Part shown: positions 31,854 through 40,111 of the stretch, piece after piece
How the letters are laid out: each line of letters begins with the position of its first letter
Position numbering within the stretch: position 1 is the stretch's first letter
NCBI GenBank assembly: GCA_002298145.1
Contig: DBMP01000016.1
Location: 1-64,000, forward strand
Length of the DNA stretch: 64,000 nt
Reading direction: 5' to 3'
Source of the DNA: Spartobacteria bacterium UBA695
GTDB lineage: Bacteria > Verrucomicrobiota > Verrucomicrobiia > Chthoniobacterales > Chthoniobacteraceae
Position numbers and translations under genes: made by a program
The notes under the pieces: generated by a model
The model's input: only the letters and a program-made list of their open reading frames with translations
Databases searched by the model: none
What the model was told of the DNA's origin: nothing

Positions 31854-32889
31854 CTACACCGAAAAAGAACGTCTCCTGCGTGTGCTCCACAAGGAATCCG
31901 TGGACCGTCCCCCGGTGATCTGCACGGGTGGCATGATGAATGCCGCCATCGTCGAGATCATGAAAAAAACCGGCCACACACTGCCGGAAGCCCATCTCGA
32001 CGCCCAGCGCATGGCCGATCTGGCGCTCGACATCCACGAATACACCGGCTTTGAAAACATCGGCATCCCCTTCTGCATGACGGTGGAGGCGGAGCTGCTC
32101 GGCAGCCCGGTCGATCACGGTACGCTGGAGTGCGAGCCGAAGATCGCGAGCGAAATTTTCCCCTCGCTGACGCAGGTGGAATTTCGCGACATCGACCAGC
32201 TCGTTCACAGCGGCCGCATCAACGTCGTTGTGGACGCCGCGCATGAACTGGCGCGCCGCCGCCCCGATGTGCCGATCGTTGCGAGCCTCACGGGCCCGGT
32301 GAGTACGGCGGCTTCCATCGTCGATCCGCTTACCTTTTACAAGGAACTGCGCAAGCACCCGGCGGACGCTCATCGCGTGCTGGAGTACGTCACCGATTTG
32401 CTTGCCGCCTTTGCCGACCGGCTGCTCGATGGGCAGGGGGCCAGCGCGATTGCCATCGGCGATCCCTCGGCCACGGGCGAACTGCTCGGGCCGAAGATTT
32501 TCGAGGAATACGCGGTGCGCTACATCAACAAGCTTGCCGACCGCGTTCACGCCAAGGGCGCGCCGTTCATCGTACACATTTGCGGCGACGTCAAGCGCGT
32601 CAAGCCGCAGCTGGTTTCCATCCGGGCCGATGCGCTGAGCACCGACGCGATGATCAGCCTCCCGGCGCTCAAGGCCGAGTACCCGCACATCACCACCATG
32701 GGCAACCTGAGCACCTTTGCGCTCCAGTGGAACCAGGCGGAAAAAATCGCGAAGATGACCCGCAACCTCGTCGCCGACGGCATCGACATCATTTCGCCCG
32801 CGTGCGGCCTGAGCACTTCGACGCACTTGGAAAGCATTCAGGCCATGACCCGCACGGTTAAGGAAGCCGCCCCGGTTCCCCAGCCATGA
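31846..32889 (+). CDS. UroD/MtbA-family methyltransferase
   Basis: 347 aa, overlapping the cupin gene by 8 nt. MtbA/MtaA-like: PPVICTGGMMNAA near the start, HICGDVKR (zinc His and Cys) and SPACGLSTST with the third ligand. Most similar in plan to the product of 42281-43330, which shares the RPPVICTGG opening and the NLSTF/NVSTF strand. Probably methyl transfer between the corrinoid protein encoded at 34558 and a thiol or CoM-like acceptor. Confidence 0.83.
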   Translation: MSNYTEKERLLRVLHKESVDRPPVICTGGMMNAAIVEIMKKTGHTLPEAHLDAQRMADLALDIHEYTGFENIGIPFCMTVEAELLGSPVDHGTLECEPKIASEIFPSLTQVEFRDIDQLVHSGRINVVVDAAHELARRRPDVPIVASLTGPVSTAASIVDPLTFYKELRKHPADAHRVLEYVTDLLAAFADRLLDGQGASAIAIGDPSATGELLGPKIFEEYAVRYINKLADRVHAKGAPFIVHICGDVKRVKPQLVSIRADALSTDAMISLPALKAEYPHITTMGNLSTFALQWNQAEKIAKMTRNLVADGIDIISPACGLSTSTHLESIQAMTRTVKEAAPVPQP

Positions 32890-34550
32890 GCAAGGTTTCC
32901 TTTCCCAACCTGAAGCTGACGGTGGAACTGGAGGTCGGCGGTTCGCTGCGGGAAGCCCTGCGGCGGGCCGGGGCCGACGTCGAGTTTCCCTGCAACGGCG
33001 CGGGCACCTGCGGCAAATGCCGTGTTAAGCTTGCGAAGGGCCAGGAGGCCAAGGTCCACGAGAACGCTCACCGGTTCTTGAACGAAGAGGAGCGCAAGGC
33101 GGGCTACATCCTGGCGTGCCAGGCGACGGTCCTCGGCGACGTCACGGTGGAAACCGACGTCCCGGATTCCGAGGGCGAAGGGCTGCGGATTCTCAGCGAG
33201 GGGAACTCCCTTGATGTGGAATTGAAGCCGTGGATTTCCAAGGAATTCGACGGCGCTTCGACGCACCTGCTCGCGGGGGCGGAGCGCATCGGCCTGGAGC
33301 ACGGCGATACGACCGCGCACCAGTACGGCCTCGCGGTGGACATCGGCACCACCACGCTCGTCTCCACGCTGCTCGACTTGAGGACCGGCAAAGAGCTGGC
33401 CACCTCATCGAGCCTCAACCCCCAGGCGCGCACCGCGCAGGATGTGCTCTCGCGCATCAAGCTCGGCTCGGAACCGGCGGGGCTGGCGAAGCTTCAGCGT
33501 GAGATTATCGACGAGCTCAGCCGCCATGCCGCCGACGTGGCGCAGCAGGCTGGGATCAAGCCCGAGCAGATCTACGAGGCGGTTTTCAGCGGTAATACCA
33601 CGATGCTTTACCTGGCCATCGGGGCGAACCCAGTTTCGCTGGGGAAATACCCCTACACGCTCACTCGCGAGGGAGCCGAGCATGTGCCCGCGGCGGAGAT
33701 CGGCTTTGCGATTTCGCCCGAGGGGCTCGTCTACCTGCCGCCGGTGATGTCGGCCTACGTCGGGGCGGATATTTCCTCCGGCATCCTTGCCTCGCGCTTG
33801 GCGGAGGAAAAAGGCGTGATCCTCTTTGTCGATATCGGTACTAACGGCGAAATGGTGCTGGCCCGCGACGGCGTGTTGACGGCCACCTCCACGGCGGCCG
33901 GTCCCGCCTTTGAAGGGATGAACATCACCTGCGGCATGCGCGCCGGGCGGGGAGCCGTGGAGCGCGTGGCGCTTTCGGACGAGGGCATCGAGATCGCCAC
34001 GATCCACGATGCCGAGCCGGTGGGCATCTGCGGCAGCGGGCTCCTCGACGTGGTGGGCGAGCTGGCGGCCCATGGCGGCGTGGATAAAAACGGACGCTTC
34101 CAATACAACGGCTCGTCGCCCGACAAACCATGGAAGGACCGCTGGGATTCTGTTGACGGCAAACCGGTTTTCCGGCTTTCCGGCCCGGTTTACCTTTCGC
34201 AGAAAGATGTGCGCCAGGTGCAGTTGGCCAAGGCGGCCATCCGCGCGGGCATTGAGCTGATGCTCAAGGAAAACGGCCTCACCCCCGCTGGGGTGGACCG
34301 CGTGCTCATCGCCGGGTCCTTCGGCTTCCACCTGCGCACGGAGAGCCTCATCAACCTCGGCCTGCTGCCCCGGGAGTTTGCGGGCCGCGTCGAGTTTGTT
34401 GGCAACACCTCGCGCACAGGCGCGCAGGCGCTGCTCTTAAATCATCCCCTTCGCGGCAAGCTCCACTGCGTCACTCGCGCGGTCAGTGTGCTGGAATTGG
34501 CCAAAGACCCCGCATTCGAAAAAATCTTCATCAAATCACTTCAATTTTAA
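32886..34550 (+). CDS. Reductive activator of corrinoid proteins (RACo type)
   Basis: 554 aa. N-terminal [2Fe-2S] ferredoxin domain with Cys36, Cys42, Cys45 and Cys78, a linker, then an ASKHA ATPase-like domain (VDIGTTTLVSTLLD around 150, FVDIGTNGEMVLA, ICGSGLLDVVGEL) as in RACo and the DUF4445 family. It uses ATP to reduce inactive Co(II) corrinoid protein to Co(I). The only activator in the window, so it may serve both corrinoid proteins. ATGA overlap with the preceding gene. Confidence 0.88.
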   Translation: MSKVSFPNLKLTVELEVGGSLREALRRAGADVEFPCNGAGTCGKCRVKLAKGQEAKVHENAHRFLNEEERKAGYILACQATVLGDVTVETDVPDSEGEGLRILSEGNSLDVELKPWISKEFDGASTHLLAGAERIGLEHGDTTAHQYGLAVDIGTTTLVSTLLDLRTGKELATSSSLNPQARTAQDVLSRIKLGSEPAGLAKLQREIIDELSRHAADVAQQAGIKPEQIYEAVFSGNTTMLYLAIGANPVSLGKYPYTLTREGAEHVPAAEIGFAISPEGLVYLPPVMSAYVGADISSGILASRLAEEKGVILFVDIGTNGEMVLARDGVLTATSTAAGPAFEGMNITCGMRAGRGAVERVALSDEGIEIATIHDAEPVGICGSGLLDVVGELAAHGGVDKNGRFQYNGSSPDKPWKDRWDSVDGKPVFRLSGPVYLSQKDVRQVQLAKAAIRAGIELMLKENGLTPAGVDRVLIAGSFGFHLRTESLINLGLLPREFAGRVEFVGNTSRTGAQALLLNHPLRGKLHCVTRAVSVLELAKDPAFEKIFIKSLQF

Positions 34551-34557
34551 AACGACT

Positions 34558-35223
34558 ATGACTATCCAGGCAGAACAACTTCACGAACAACTCGCCACCG
34601 CTGTGGTGGAACTGGACGAGGATCGGACCAAGGAACTCGCGCACCAAGCGGTCGATTTCGGCCTTGATGCGTGGCAGGCCGTGGAACTGGGCCTCGTGGC
34701 GGGCATGGACCGCGCCGGAAAACTCTTCGATCAGGAGGAATACTTCATCCCCGAGCTGCTGCTGGCCTCCGACGCCATGTATGCCGGGCTCGAAATCCTC
34801 CGCCCCCACATCCCCATCGACACCTCGGCGGAACGGAAAAGCAAGGTCGTCATCGGCGTCATCGAAGGCGACACGCACGACATCGGCAAGAACCTCGTGC
34901 GGATCATGCTCGACGTGGGCGGCTTCGAAGTGATCGATCTCGGCCGCGACGTGCCTCCGCAGACCTTCGTCGACAAGGCCAAGGAGATTGACGCGGACAT
35001 CATCGCCATCGCCTCCCTCATGACGACCACCATGGACGGCATGGCCGAGGTGGTGCGCATCCTGGAGCGCGAAGGCATCCGCGAACGCGTCAAAGTCATC
35101 GTTGGCGGTGCGCCGGTCTCGCAGGGCTTCGCCACCAAGATCGGTGCGGACGGCTACGCCTCGCGGGCTCCCGCCGCCGTCGTTCTGGCCAAAAAACTGG
35201 TCTCCGAAAAAGCGGCCGCCTGA
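34558..35223 (+). CDS. Corrinoid (B12)-binding methyl carrier protein 1
   Basis: 221 aa from the ATG at 34558, 7 nt after the activator gene. N-terminal four-helix cap (1-90), then a Rossmann cobalamin-binding domain with GDTHDIGKN (104-112; His107 is the lower cobalt ligand), SLMTTTM and VGGAPVSQ. MtbC/MtaC/MtsB family. Carries the methyl group between substrate methyltransferase and acceptor enzyme. About 70 % identical by eye to the carrier at 44424. Followed by a terminator. Confidence 0.9.
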   Translation: MTIQAEQLHEQLATAVVELDEDRTKELAHQAVDFGLDAWQAVELGLVAGMDRAGKLFDQEEYFIPELLLASDAMYAGLEILRPHIPIDTSAERKSKVVIGVIEGDTHDIGKNLVRIMLDVGGFEVIDLGRDVPPQTFVDKAKEIDADIIAIASLMTTTMDGMAEVVRILEREGIRERVKVIVGGAPVSQGFATKIGADGYASRAPAAVVLAKKLVSEKAAA

Positions 35224-35254
35224 TCCGCGGCTAATCGTTTCTCATAGCGCTGAA

Positions 35255-35296
35255 AAAAAAGCCCGTTCCTGTTTCAAGGAGCGGGCTTTTTATTTT
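35255..35296. terminator. Bidirectional rho-independent terminator
   Basis: AAAAGCCCGTTCC, an 8-nt loop, GGAGCGGGCTTTT, with A-runs before and T-runs after. Ends the 27877-35223 operon and also serves the convergent lipoprotein gene. Confidence 0.9.
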
Positions 35297-35297
35297 C

Positions 35298-35573
35298 CTA
35301 CCAACGGCCGTAAGGCGGCGCCTGTTCCCAGTTCGCATTTTGGGATTCGTAGTAGAGCGGCGCGCCCGCGAGCCGATGAATGCCGTCGGGGCACTCCTGG
35401 CTCGTCACGGTGCTGTTGGTTCTCAACGGCGGGGGGCACGGTTCACAGTGCGTTTGAACTGTGGTGCATTCCCGCACGGGCGGGCAGCATTGGCAGCCCG
35501 TGAGCAATGCCGCCGCGGCCAGGCTAAGGCAGCCGAGGGCCAGAGGCATCGCCATGTGTTTTGGAATTTGCAT
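35298..35573 (-). CDS. Small Cys-rich lipoprotein
   Basis: 91 aa from the ATG at 35573. Lipoprotein signal: hydrophobic LALGCLSLAAAALL followed by the lipobox LTGC (Cys27 lipidated). The mature part is short and Cys/Pro-rich (CQCCPPVRECTT, HCEPCPPPL), with no known domain. Convergent with the methyltransferase operon across a shared terminator. Function unknown. Confidence 0.6.
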   Translation of the reverse strand: MQIPKHMAMPLALGCLSLAAAALLTGCQCCPPVRECTTVQTHCEPCPPPLRTNSTVTSQECPDGIHRLAGAPLYYESQNANWEQAPPYGRW

Positions 35574-35742
35574 AGGTTCGATAACTAGGCGGCGGCCGGG
35601 GATTTGGTTGCAACGCCCTACTGCCACCACGAACTGGGTTTCGGATTGAAATCCCGGTATGGACTCGCTCCGCACGTAGGAAATTTATCGCACGGAGTCA
35701 AAAAAAGTCCAACGGACGGCAAAAAAAGAGTAGACGTATATA

Positions 35743-35767
35743 TACCCACCTAGTAGATAGGTGTATA
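35743..35767. promoter_or_regulatory. Organosulfur-regulon operator, site S2
   Basis: The core ACCCACCTAGTAGATAGG plus GTGTA differs from S4 (45325-45347) at only two of 22 positions. An imperfect palindrome (ATACCCACC...GGTGTATAC). Upstream of the barrel gene at 35941. Confidence 0.65.
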
Positions 35768-35843
35768 CGCAAGACAGGGAGACCCCCTGATTGCAAAAAA
35801 ATGGAGATTTGCGGGGCCCACGGCGTTTGCAAATGGCCGATAA

Positions 35844-35861
35844 GAACCAGACCACTGGACT
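35844..35861 (+). promoter_or_regulatory. Motif M2, copy 1
   Basis: AACCAGACCACTGGAC. The same AACCAGANNACTGGAY sequence is found next to S3 and S4. Small dyad (CCAG-N4-CTGG), located 80 nt upstream of the barrel start codon. Confidence 0.5.
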
Positions 35862-35940
35862 TGACAGGAACAACAAAACAAAACCTCAAGCAACCCATCA
35901 GACTACTGAAGGTTGTGTACTTCATCATCCTTAGTATTCA

Positions 35941-37380
35941 ATGAAATCTCTCCTTGCCTATCAGACGGGCTCCGCGCGGCGGGCCGCCATTACTGCCCTG
36001 GGAGCCGTCATAGCGCTTTCTTCGCCGATCCTCGCCATCGCGGGCGACGCGTCCAAAGCCACCGTGGAAACCACCTCCGTCATTTGGGAAAAGCCAGCGT
36101 GGCTGACCGATCTCTCGCTGCGTGTCGGCGAAAGCTATGACACCAACGTTTACCTCGCGGGCGTCGCGTGGCCGGAGGGCAATCTCGTCGCGCTGCGTAA
36201 CAAATCCTCGTGGGTAACGACCATTACGCCGAAGATCGGGGTTGATCTGGCCAAGTTCCTCGACAAAGACAGCTTTGTTAAGAGCTTCACGCTCGGCTAC
36301 AGCCCGGACATTCTCATTTTCCATGATGCTTCCGATGAATCCTACCAGGCTCACCGCATCACGACGGGCTTCAAGGGCAAGGCGGACAATGTCACCGTCA
36401 CTCTCGACAACGCCTTGACGGTGATCAACGGCGACGATGACGGCCTGCGCTACCCGGGTGGGGCCAGCGCCTATGCCAACGGCACGATTCGCGAACGCCG
36501 CAGCCAGTGGCAGGACCGCTCCAAGCTTGCGGTGAAGGTCGACGTCAACGAATCCATCTTCGTTCGTCCGACGGTTTCGTTGCTCTACTACGATCTCGGC
36601 ACCAATTTCTACAAAGCCTCCGGCAACTACTCCGGCTATACCAACTTCATTGATCGCTACGATGTCAATGGCGGCGCTGATCTGGGCTACAACGTCAATA
36701 AAGACGTAGCCTTCACCCTGGGCTACCGCTATGGCCATCAGTATCAGCAGGCCTACCCGGACTATGCCTCCACGGGCGTGACTAGCCTTGGCCGCGACGC
36801 CACCAACGACTACCAGCGCGTGCTGGTGGGCGTGGAAGGCTCACCGCTCAAGTGGTTGAAGGTCGAGGCTCAGGTGGGCCCGCAGTTCACCACCTACACC
36901 GACAGCCGCCCCTACCGCGACACCGTGGCGAAGTATGGCCTGGTTGATGACAACGCGACGAGCGTCTTCGCGGAGGCTTCCGTGACGATCTCTCCGACCA
37001 AGAGCGACGCATTGGTTCTGAAGTACAAGCGTTGGAACTGGGTGGCCAGCACGGGCGTCAACGCCTATGTTGACTCGACCTTTGATGCCAGCTTCCGGCA
37101 CCAGCTTTCCAAGGACCTGCAATTGGCCGTGGGCGTGCGCGCCTCGAACTCGGACTACAACCCGTACCAACTCCGCAGCGACTGGCTCTACACCACGTCC
37201 GTCGGTCTCAAGTACAACATTACCAAGAACCTCACCTGGGATCTAACCTACGCTTACGACCGCGCCGAGAACGGCCAGGTGCAGACGGCGAGCGCCTCGG
37301 GCGTCTGGTCCAATATTGACAACTCCACCCGTCAATTCGACCGGAGCATCGTTTCCTCCGGCGTGACGTGGGCGTTCTAA
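35941..37380 (+). CDS. Outer-membrane beta-barrel protein
   Basis: 479 aa. Long signal peptide (about 1-34, AAITALGAVIALSSPILAIAG). The mature part alternates hydrophobic and polar residues, is rich in Tyr, and ends in Phe (SGVTWAF), the signal for barrel insertion. No plug domain, so it is not a TonB receptor. Probably a porin or passive channel. The shared operator with the methyltransferase and ABC operons suggests uptake of the organosulfur substrate across the outer membrane. Confidence 0.75.
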   Translation: MKSLLAYQTGSARRAAITALGAVIALSSPILAIAGDASKATVETTSVIWEKPAWLTDLSLRVGESYDTNVYLAGVAWPEGNLVALRNKSSWVTTITPKIGVDLAKFLDKDSFVKSFTLGYSPDILIFHDASDESYQAHRITTGFKGKADNVTVTLDNALTVINGDDDGLRYPGGASAYANGTIRERRSQWQDRSKLAVKVDVNESIFVRPTVSLLYYDLGTNFYKASGNYSGYTNFIDRYDVNGGADLGYNVNKDVAFTLGYRYGHQYQQAYPDYASTGVTSLGRDATNDYQRVLVGVEGSPLKWLKVEAQVGPQFTTYTDSRPYRDTVAKYGLVDDNATSVFAEASVTISPTKSDALVLKYKRWNWVASTGVNAYVDSTFDASFRHQLSKDLQLAVGVRASNSDYNPYQLRSDWLYTTSVGLKYNITKNLTWDLTYAYDRAENGQVQTASASGVWSNIDNSTRQFDRSIVSSGVTWAF

Positions 37381-37402
37381 ACTAAGGCAAGTCATCATGA
37401 AA

Positions 37403-37500
37403 GTTCCCATCCACCTTTCGACGGAATTCGAAATGTGGATGGGGACTACCCTTTGGGCAGTTCGCAGCGCCTCTCCTCGCATGATGCGGGGAGAGGCGCT
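37403..37500 (+). other. Two strong hairpins between barrel gene and CBS gene
   Basis: Hairpin 1: 37403-37414 with 37435-37446 (GTTCCCATCCAC / GTGGATGGGGAC). Hairpin 2: 37466-37476 with 37490-37500 (AGCGCCTCTCC / GGAGAGGCGCT), with CGC/GCG inside. The second is followed by CAAATTTG rather than a U-run, so termination is possible but weak. I found no match to known SAM or SAH riboswitch signatures. Confidence 0.4.
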
Positions 37501-37600
37501 CAAATTTGCCCGCGGCGCGGGGAAAAGCGCCGATTCTCAACCACACCGGAGACGCTGGAGTTAATACAAATACAAGGCATCCCCGGGAAAAAATATCCTT

Positions 37601-38968
37601 ATGGCAAAATACGATAATATCCTCCAAGCCGTCGGGCGCACGCCCCTCGTCAAACTCAACCGCATCGGAGCGGATCTGGCTTCCGACATTTACGTCAAAG
37701 TCGAGTACCTCAACCCGGGCGGCAGTTCCAAGGACCGCATCGGCGTGGAAATGGTGCGGGCAGCCGAGGAGGCTGGCATCCTCAAGCCGGGCGGAACCAT
37801 CGTCGAGGCGACTGCGGGCAACACGGGCGTTGGATTGGCCCTGGTGGCCGCAGTGAAGGGGTACAAATTGATCGTCGTCCTCCCGGACAAAATGAGCGGG
37901 GAAAAAATCGCCCTCCTGCGGGCCTACGGCGCGGAAGTCGTGATCACCGCGACCAATGTGCCGCCGGATTCCCCCGAAAGCTACAACGGCGTGGCCGACC
38001 GGATCGCCCGCGAGATTCCCGGCGCCTTCCGCGCGGGCCAGTTCGTCAACCCGCGCAATCCGCAGGCCCACTACCTGACCACCGGCCCGGAAATCTGGGA
38101 GGATAGCGAGGGGAAAGTGGAGGTGTTCGTGGCCGGGATGGGCACGGGCGGAACGATTTCCGGCACCGCCCGCTACCTGAAGGAGAAGAACCCCAACATT
38201 ACGGTCGTGGGCGCCGACCCTGAAGGCTCAATATTATCAGGTGATACACCACGGCCTTTCAAAGTGGAAGGCATCGGCGAGGATTTCATCCCGAAAACTT
38301 TTGATCGTCAGTTGGTGGACGAAATGGTCCGCATCAGCGACTACGAGTCGTTCAACACCGCCCGGCGGCTGACCCGCGAGGAAGGCATCTTCGTGGGCGG
38401 CTCCAGCGGCACGGCTCTCGCGGCGGCGTTGAAGTACGCGCAGCGCCTGGAGCGCCCGCGCAACATCGTGGTGCTGCTTCCCGACACCGGGCGCAACTAC
38501 CTGAGCAAGATCTACTCGGACGACTGGATGCGTCAGAACGGCTTCTGGCAGACGCACGAGCAGCGTTCCGTGAAGGTCGGGCAGGTGATTGGCCACAAGA
38601 AGGAGTCCCCGGCCATTATCTCCGTGGGGCCCAAGGAGAAGCTCAAGGTGGCGGTGCAGCTCTTTACGCAGCACAACATCTCGCAGCTTCCCGTGATCGA
38701 GGAGAACAACGTGATCGGGTCGCTTAACGAAGCCTCGATCATGAAGAGCCTGCACGACGGCGTGGACCTCAATAACCAGGACATCGGCGTCGTCATGGGC
38801 AACCCGCTTCCCGTGCTCGACGAGAACACCGACATCGCCGAGGCCTATCGGCTGCTGTTGGGCGGTTCGCCCGCACTCGTCGTCACCCGGAACTGCGTTC
38901 CCCACGGCATCATCAGCCGCTTCGATATCATCAACGCCCTCATCAACAAAGACGAATATGGAATTTGA
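37601..38968 (+). CDS. Cystathionine beta-synthase with C-terminal CBS pair
   Basis: 455 aa. Fold-type II PLP enzyme: NPGGSSKDRIG with the PLP lysine Lys44, AGNTGVGLALVAA, GTGGTISGTARYLKEKNP, GGSSGTA. The last 120 residues form two CBS domains (IISVGPKEKLKVAVQLFTQHNISQLPV...; NPLPVLDENTDIAEAYRLL), the layout of CBS rather than of plain cysteine synthase. Condenses homocysteine and serine (or O-acetylserine) to cystathionine. Overlaps the gamma-lyase gene by 11 nt, so the pair is a transsulfuration unit. Confidence 0.9.
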   Translation: MAKYDNILQAVGRTPLVKLNRIGADLASDIYVKVEYLNPGGSSKDRIGVEMVRAAEEAGILKPGGTIVEATAGNTGVGLALVAAVKGYKLIVVLPDKMSGEKIALLRAYGAEVVITATNVPPDSPESYNGVADRIAREIPGAFRAGQFVNPRNPQAHYLTTGPEIWEDSEGKVEVFVAGMGTGGTISGTARYLKEKNPNITVVGADPEGSILSGDTPRPFKVEGIGEDFIPKTFDRQLVDEMVRISDYESFNTARRLTREEGIFVGGSSGTALAAALKYAQRLERPRNIVVLLPDTGRNYLSKIYSDDWMRQNGFWQTHEQRSVKVGQVIGHKKESPAIISVGPKEKLKVAVQLFTQHNISQLPVIEENNVIGSLNEASIMKSLHDGVDLNNQDIGVVMGNPLPVLDENTDIAEAYRLLLGGSPALVVTRNCVPHGIISRFDIINALINKDEYGI

Positions 38969-40100
38969 AACCTTAGCGATTCACGACGGACAGGCTCCCG
39001 AACCGCGCACCGGCGCAGTCAGCGTGCCGATTTACCAGACCTCTACCTTCCAGCAGGACGGCATCGGCAAGCAACGCCTGGGGTTTGAATACTCCCGTTC
39101 TGGCAACCCGACGCGCCAGGCCCTCGAAGCGGCCCTCGCGCTGGTGGAGCACGGCCAGTACGGCCTCGCGTTCTCGTCCGGCTCGGCGGCGACGGTGGCG
39201 GCGCTCCAGGTGGTCAAGCCCGGCGACCAGATCCTCGCGGGCAACGACACCTACGGCGGCACCTACCGCATTTTCGAGCGCATCCTGCGCCCGTGGGGCG
39301 TCGATACGGTCTACGTGGACGCGACGGACATTGCCGCGTTTGAAAAAGCAATCACGCCCAAAACGAAGCTCATCTGGATCGAAACGCCGACCAATCCGCT
39401 GCTGAAGCTCGTCGACATCGCGGCCCTGGCCGAGGTGGCCGACAAGCACAAGCTCATCCTGGTGGTGGACAACACCTTTGCCAGTTCCTACCTCCAGCAG
39501 CCCCTCGACCTCGGGGCGCGCGTGGTGGTACATAGTACTACAAAGTATTTGGGAGGCCACAGCGATGTGGTCGGTGGCGCGTTCATTACGTCGGATAAGG
39601 AGATCTACGACACCGTCAAATTCTACCAAAACGCGGCGGGCGGGGTGCCCGGACCGTGGGATTCGTGGCTCGTCCTGCGCGGGCTCAAGACGCTGAAGGT
39701 GCGGCTGCGCGAGCACTCGGCCAACGCGCTCCATCTGGCCCGCATTCTGGAAAAGCATCCGCAGGTCGAGCGGGTATACTATCCCGGCCTGGAGAGCCAC
39801 CCGCAGCACGAGTTGGCCAAGCGCCAGATGCGCGACTTCGGCGGCATGGTCAGCTTTGAGGTCAAGGGAGGCGTCCCGGCCGTGGAACGGCTGGTCGCGC
39901 GGTTGCATCTCTTCGTGCTTGCGGAAAGTCTGGGCGGCGTTGAATCGCTGCTCTGCTACCCGCCCCGCATGACGCATGCTGCGGTTGGTGCGGAGGAACG
40001 CGCCCGGCGCGGCATCCATGACAACCTGGTCCGGCTATCCGTCGGCCTGGAGGCGGCAGCCGACCTCGAAGCCGACTTGCTAGAAGCATTGAAACCGTAG
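38958..40100 (+). CDS. Cystathionine gamma-lyase / gamma-synthase family enzyme
   Basis: 380 aa, Cys/Met-metabolism PLP family: FEYSRSGNPTRQALE, FSSGSAATVAALQ, NDTYGGTYRIFER, VDNTFASSYLQQPL and HSTTKYLGGHSDVVGG with the PLP lysine. Downstream of cystathionine beta-synthase it most likely cleaves cystathionine to cysteine, 2-oxobutyrate and ammonia. The C-terminal SLGGVESLLCYPPRMTH suits both lyase and synthase. With MetY this gives methionine or homocysteine to cysteine conversion. Confidence 0.88.
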   Translation: MEFETLAIHDGQAPEPRTGAVSVPIYQTSTFQQDGIGKQRLGFEYSRSGNPTRQALEAALALVEHGQYGLAFSSGSAATVAALQVVKPGDQILAGNDTYGGTYRIFERILRPWGVDTVYVDATDIAAFEKAITPKTKLIWIETPTNPLLKLVDIAALAEVADKHKLILVVDNTFASSYLQQPLDLGARVVVHSTTKYLGGHSDVVGGAFITSDKEIYDTVKFYQNAAGGVPGPWDSWLVLRGLKTLKVRLREHSANALHLARILEKHPQVERVYYPGLESHPQHELAKRQMRDFGGMVSFEVKGGVPAVERLVARLHLFVLAESLGGVESLLCYPPRMTHAAVGAEERARRGIHDNLVRLSVGLEAAADLEADLLEALKP

Positions 40101-40111
40101 AGAATAGGTCC

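Larger units (their letters stand above)
35574..35940. other. Control region before the outer-membrane barrel gene
   Basis: 367 bases with no convincing gene. Holds operator S2 (35743-35767), a CAGGG...CCCTG dyad just after it, and motif M2 (35844-35861). The latter is followed by TTGACA, which could be a -35 box, though no good -10 is seen. Confidence 0.55.

Noticed and set aside
37381..37600. SAM-I, SAM-II or SAH riboswitch
   Set aside because: Hairpins are present but none of the conserved core sequences could be found.
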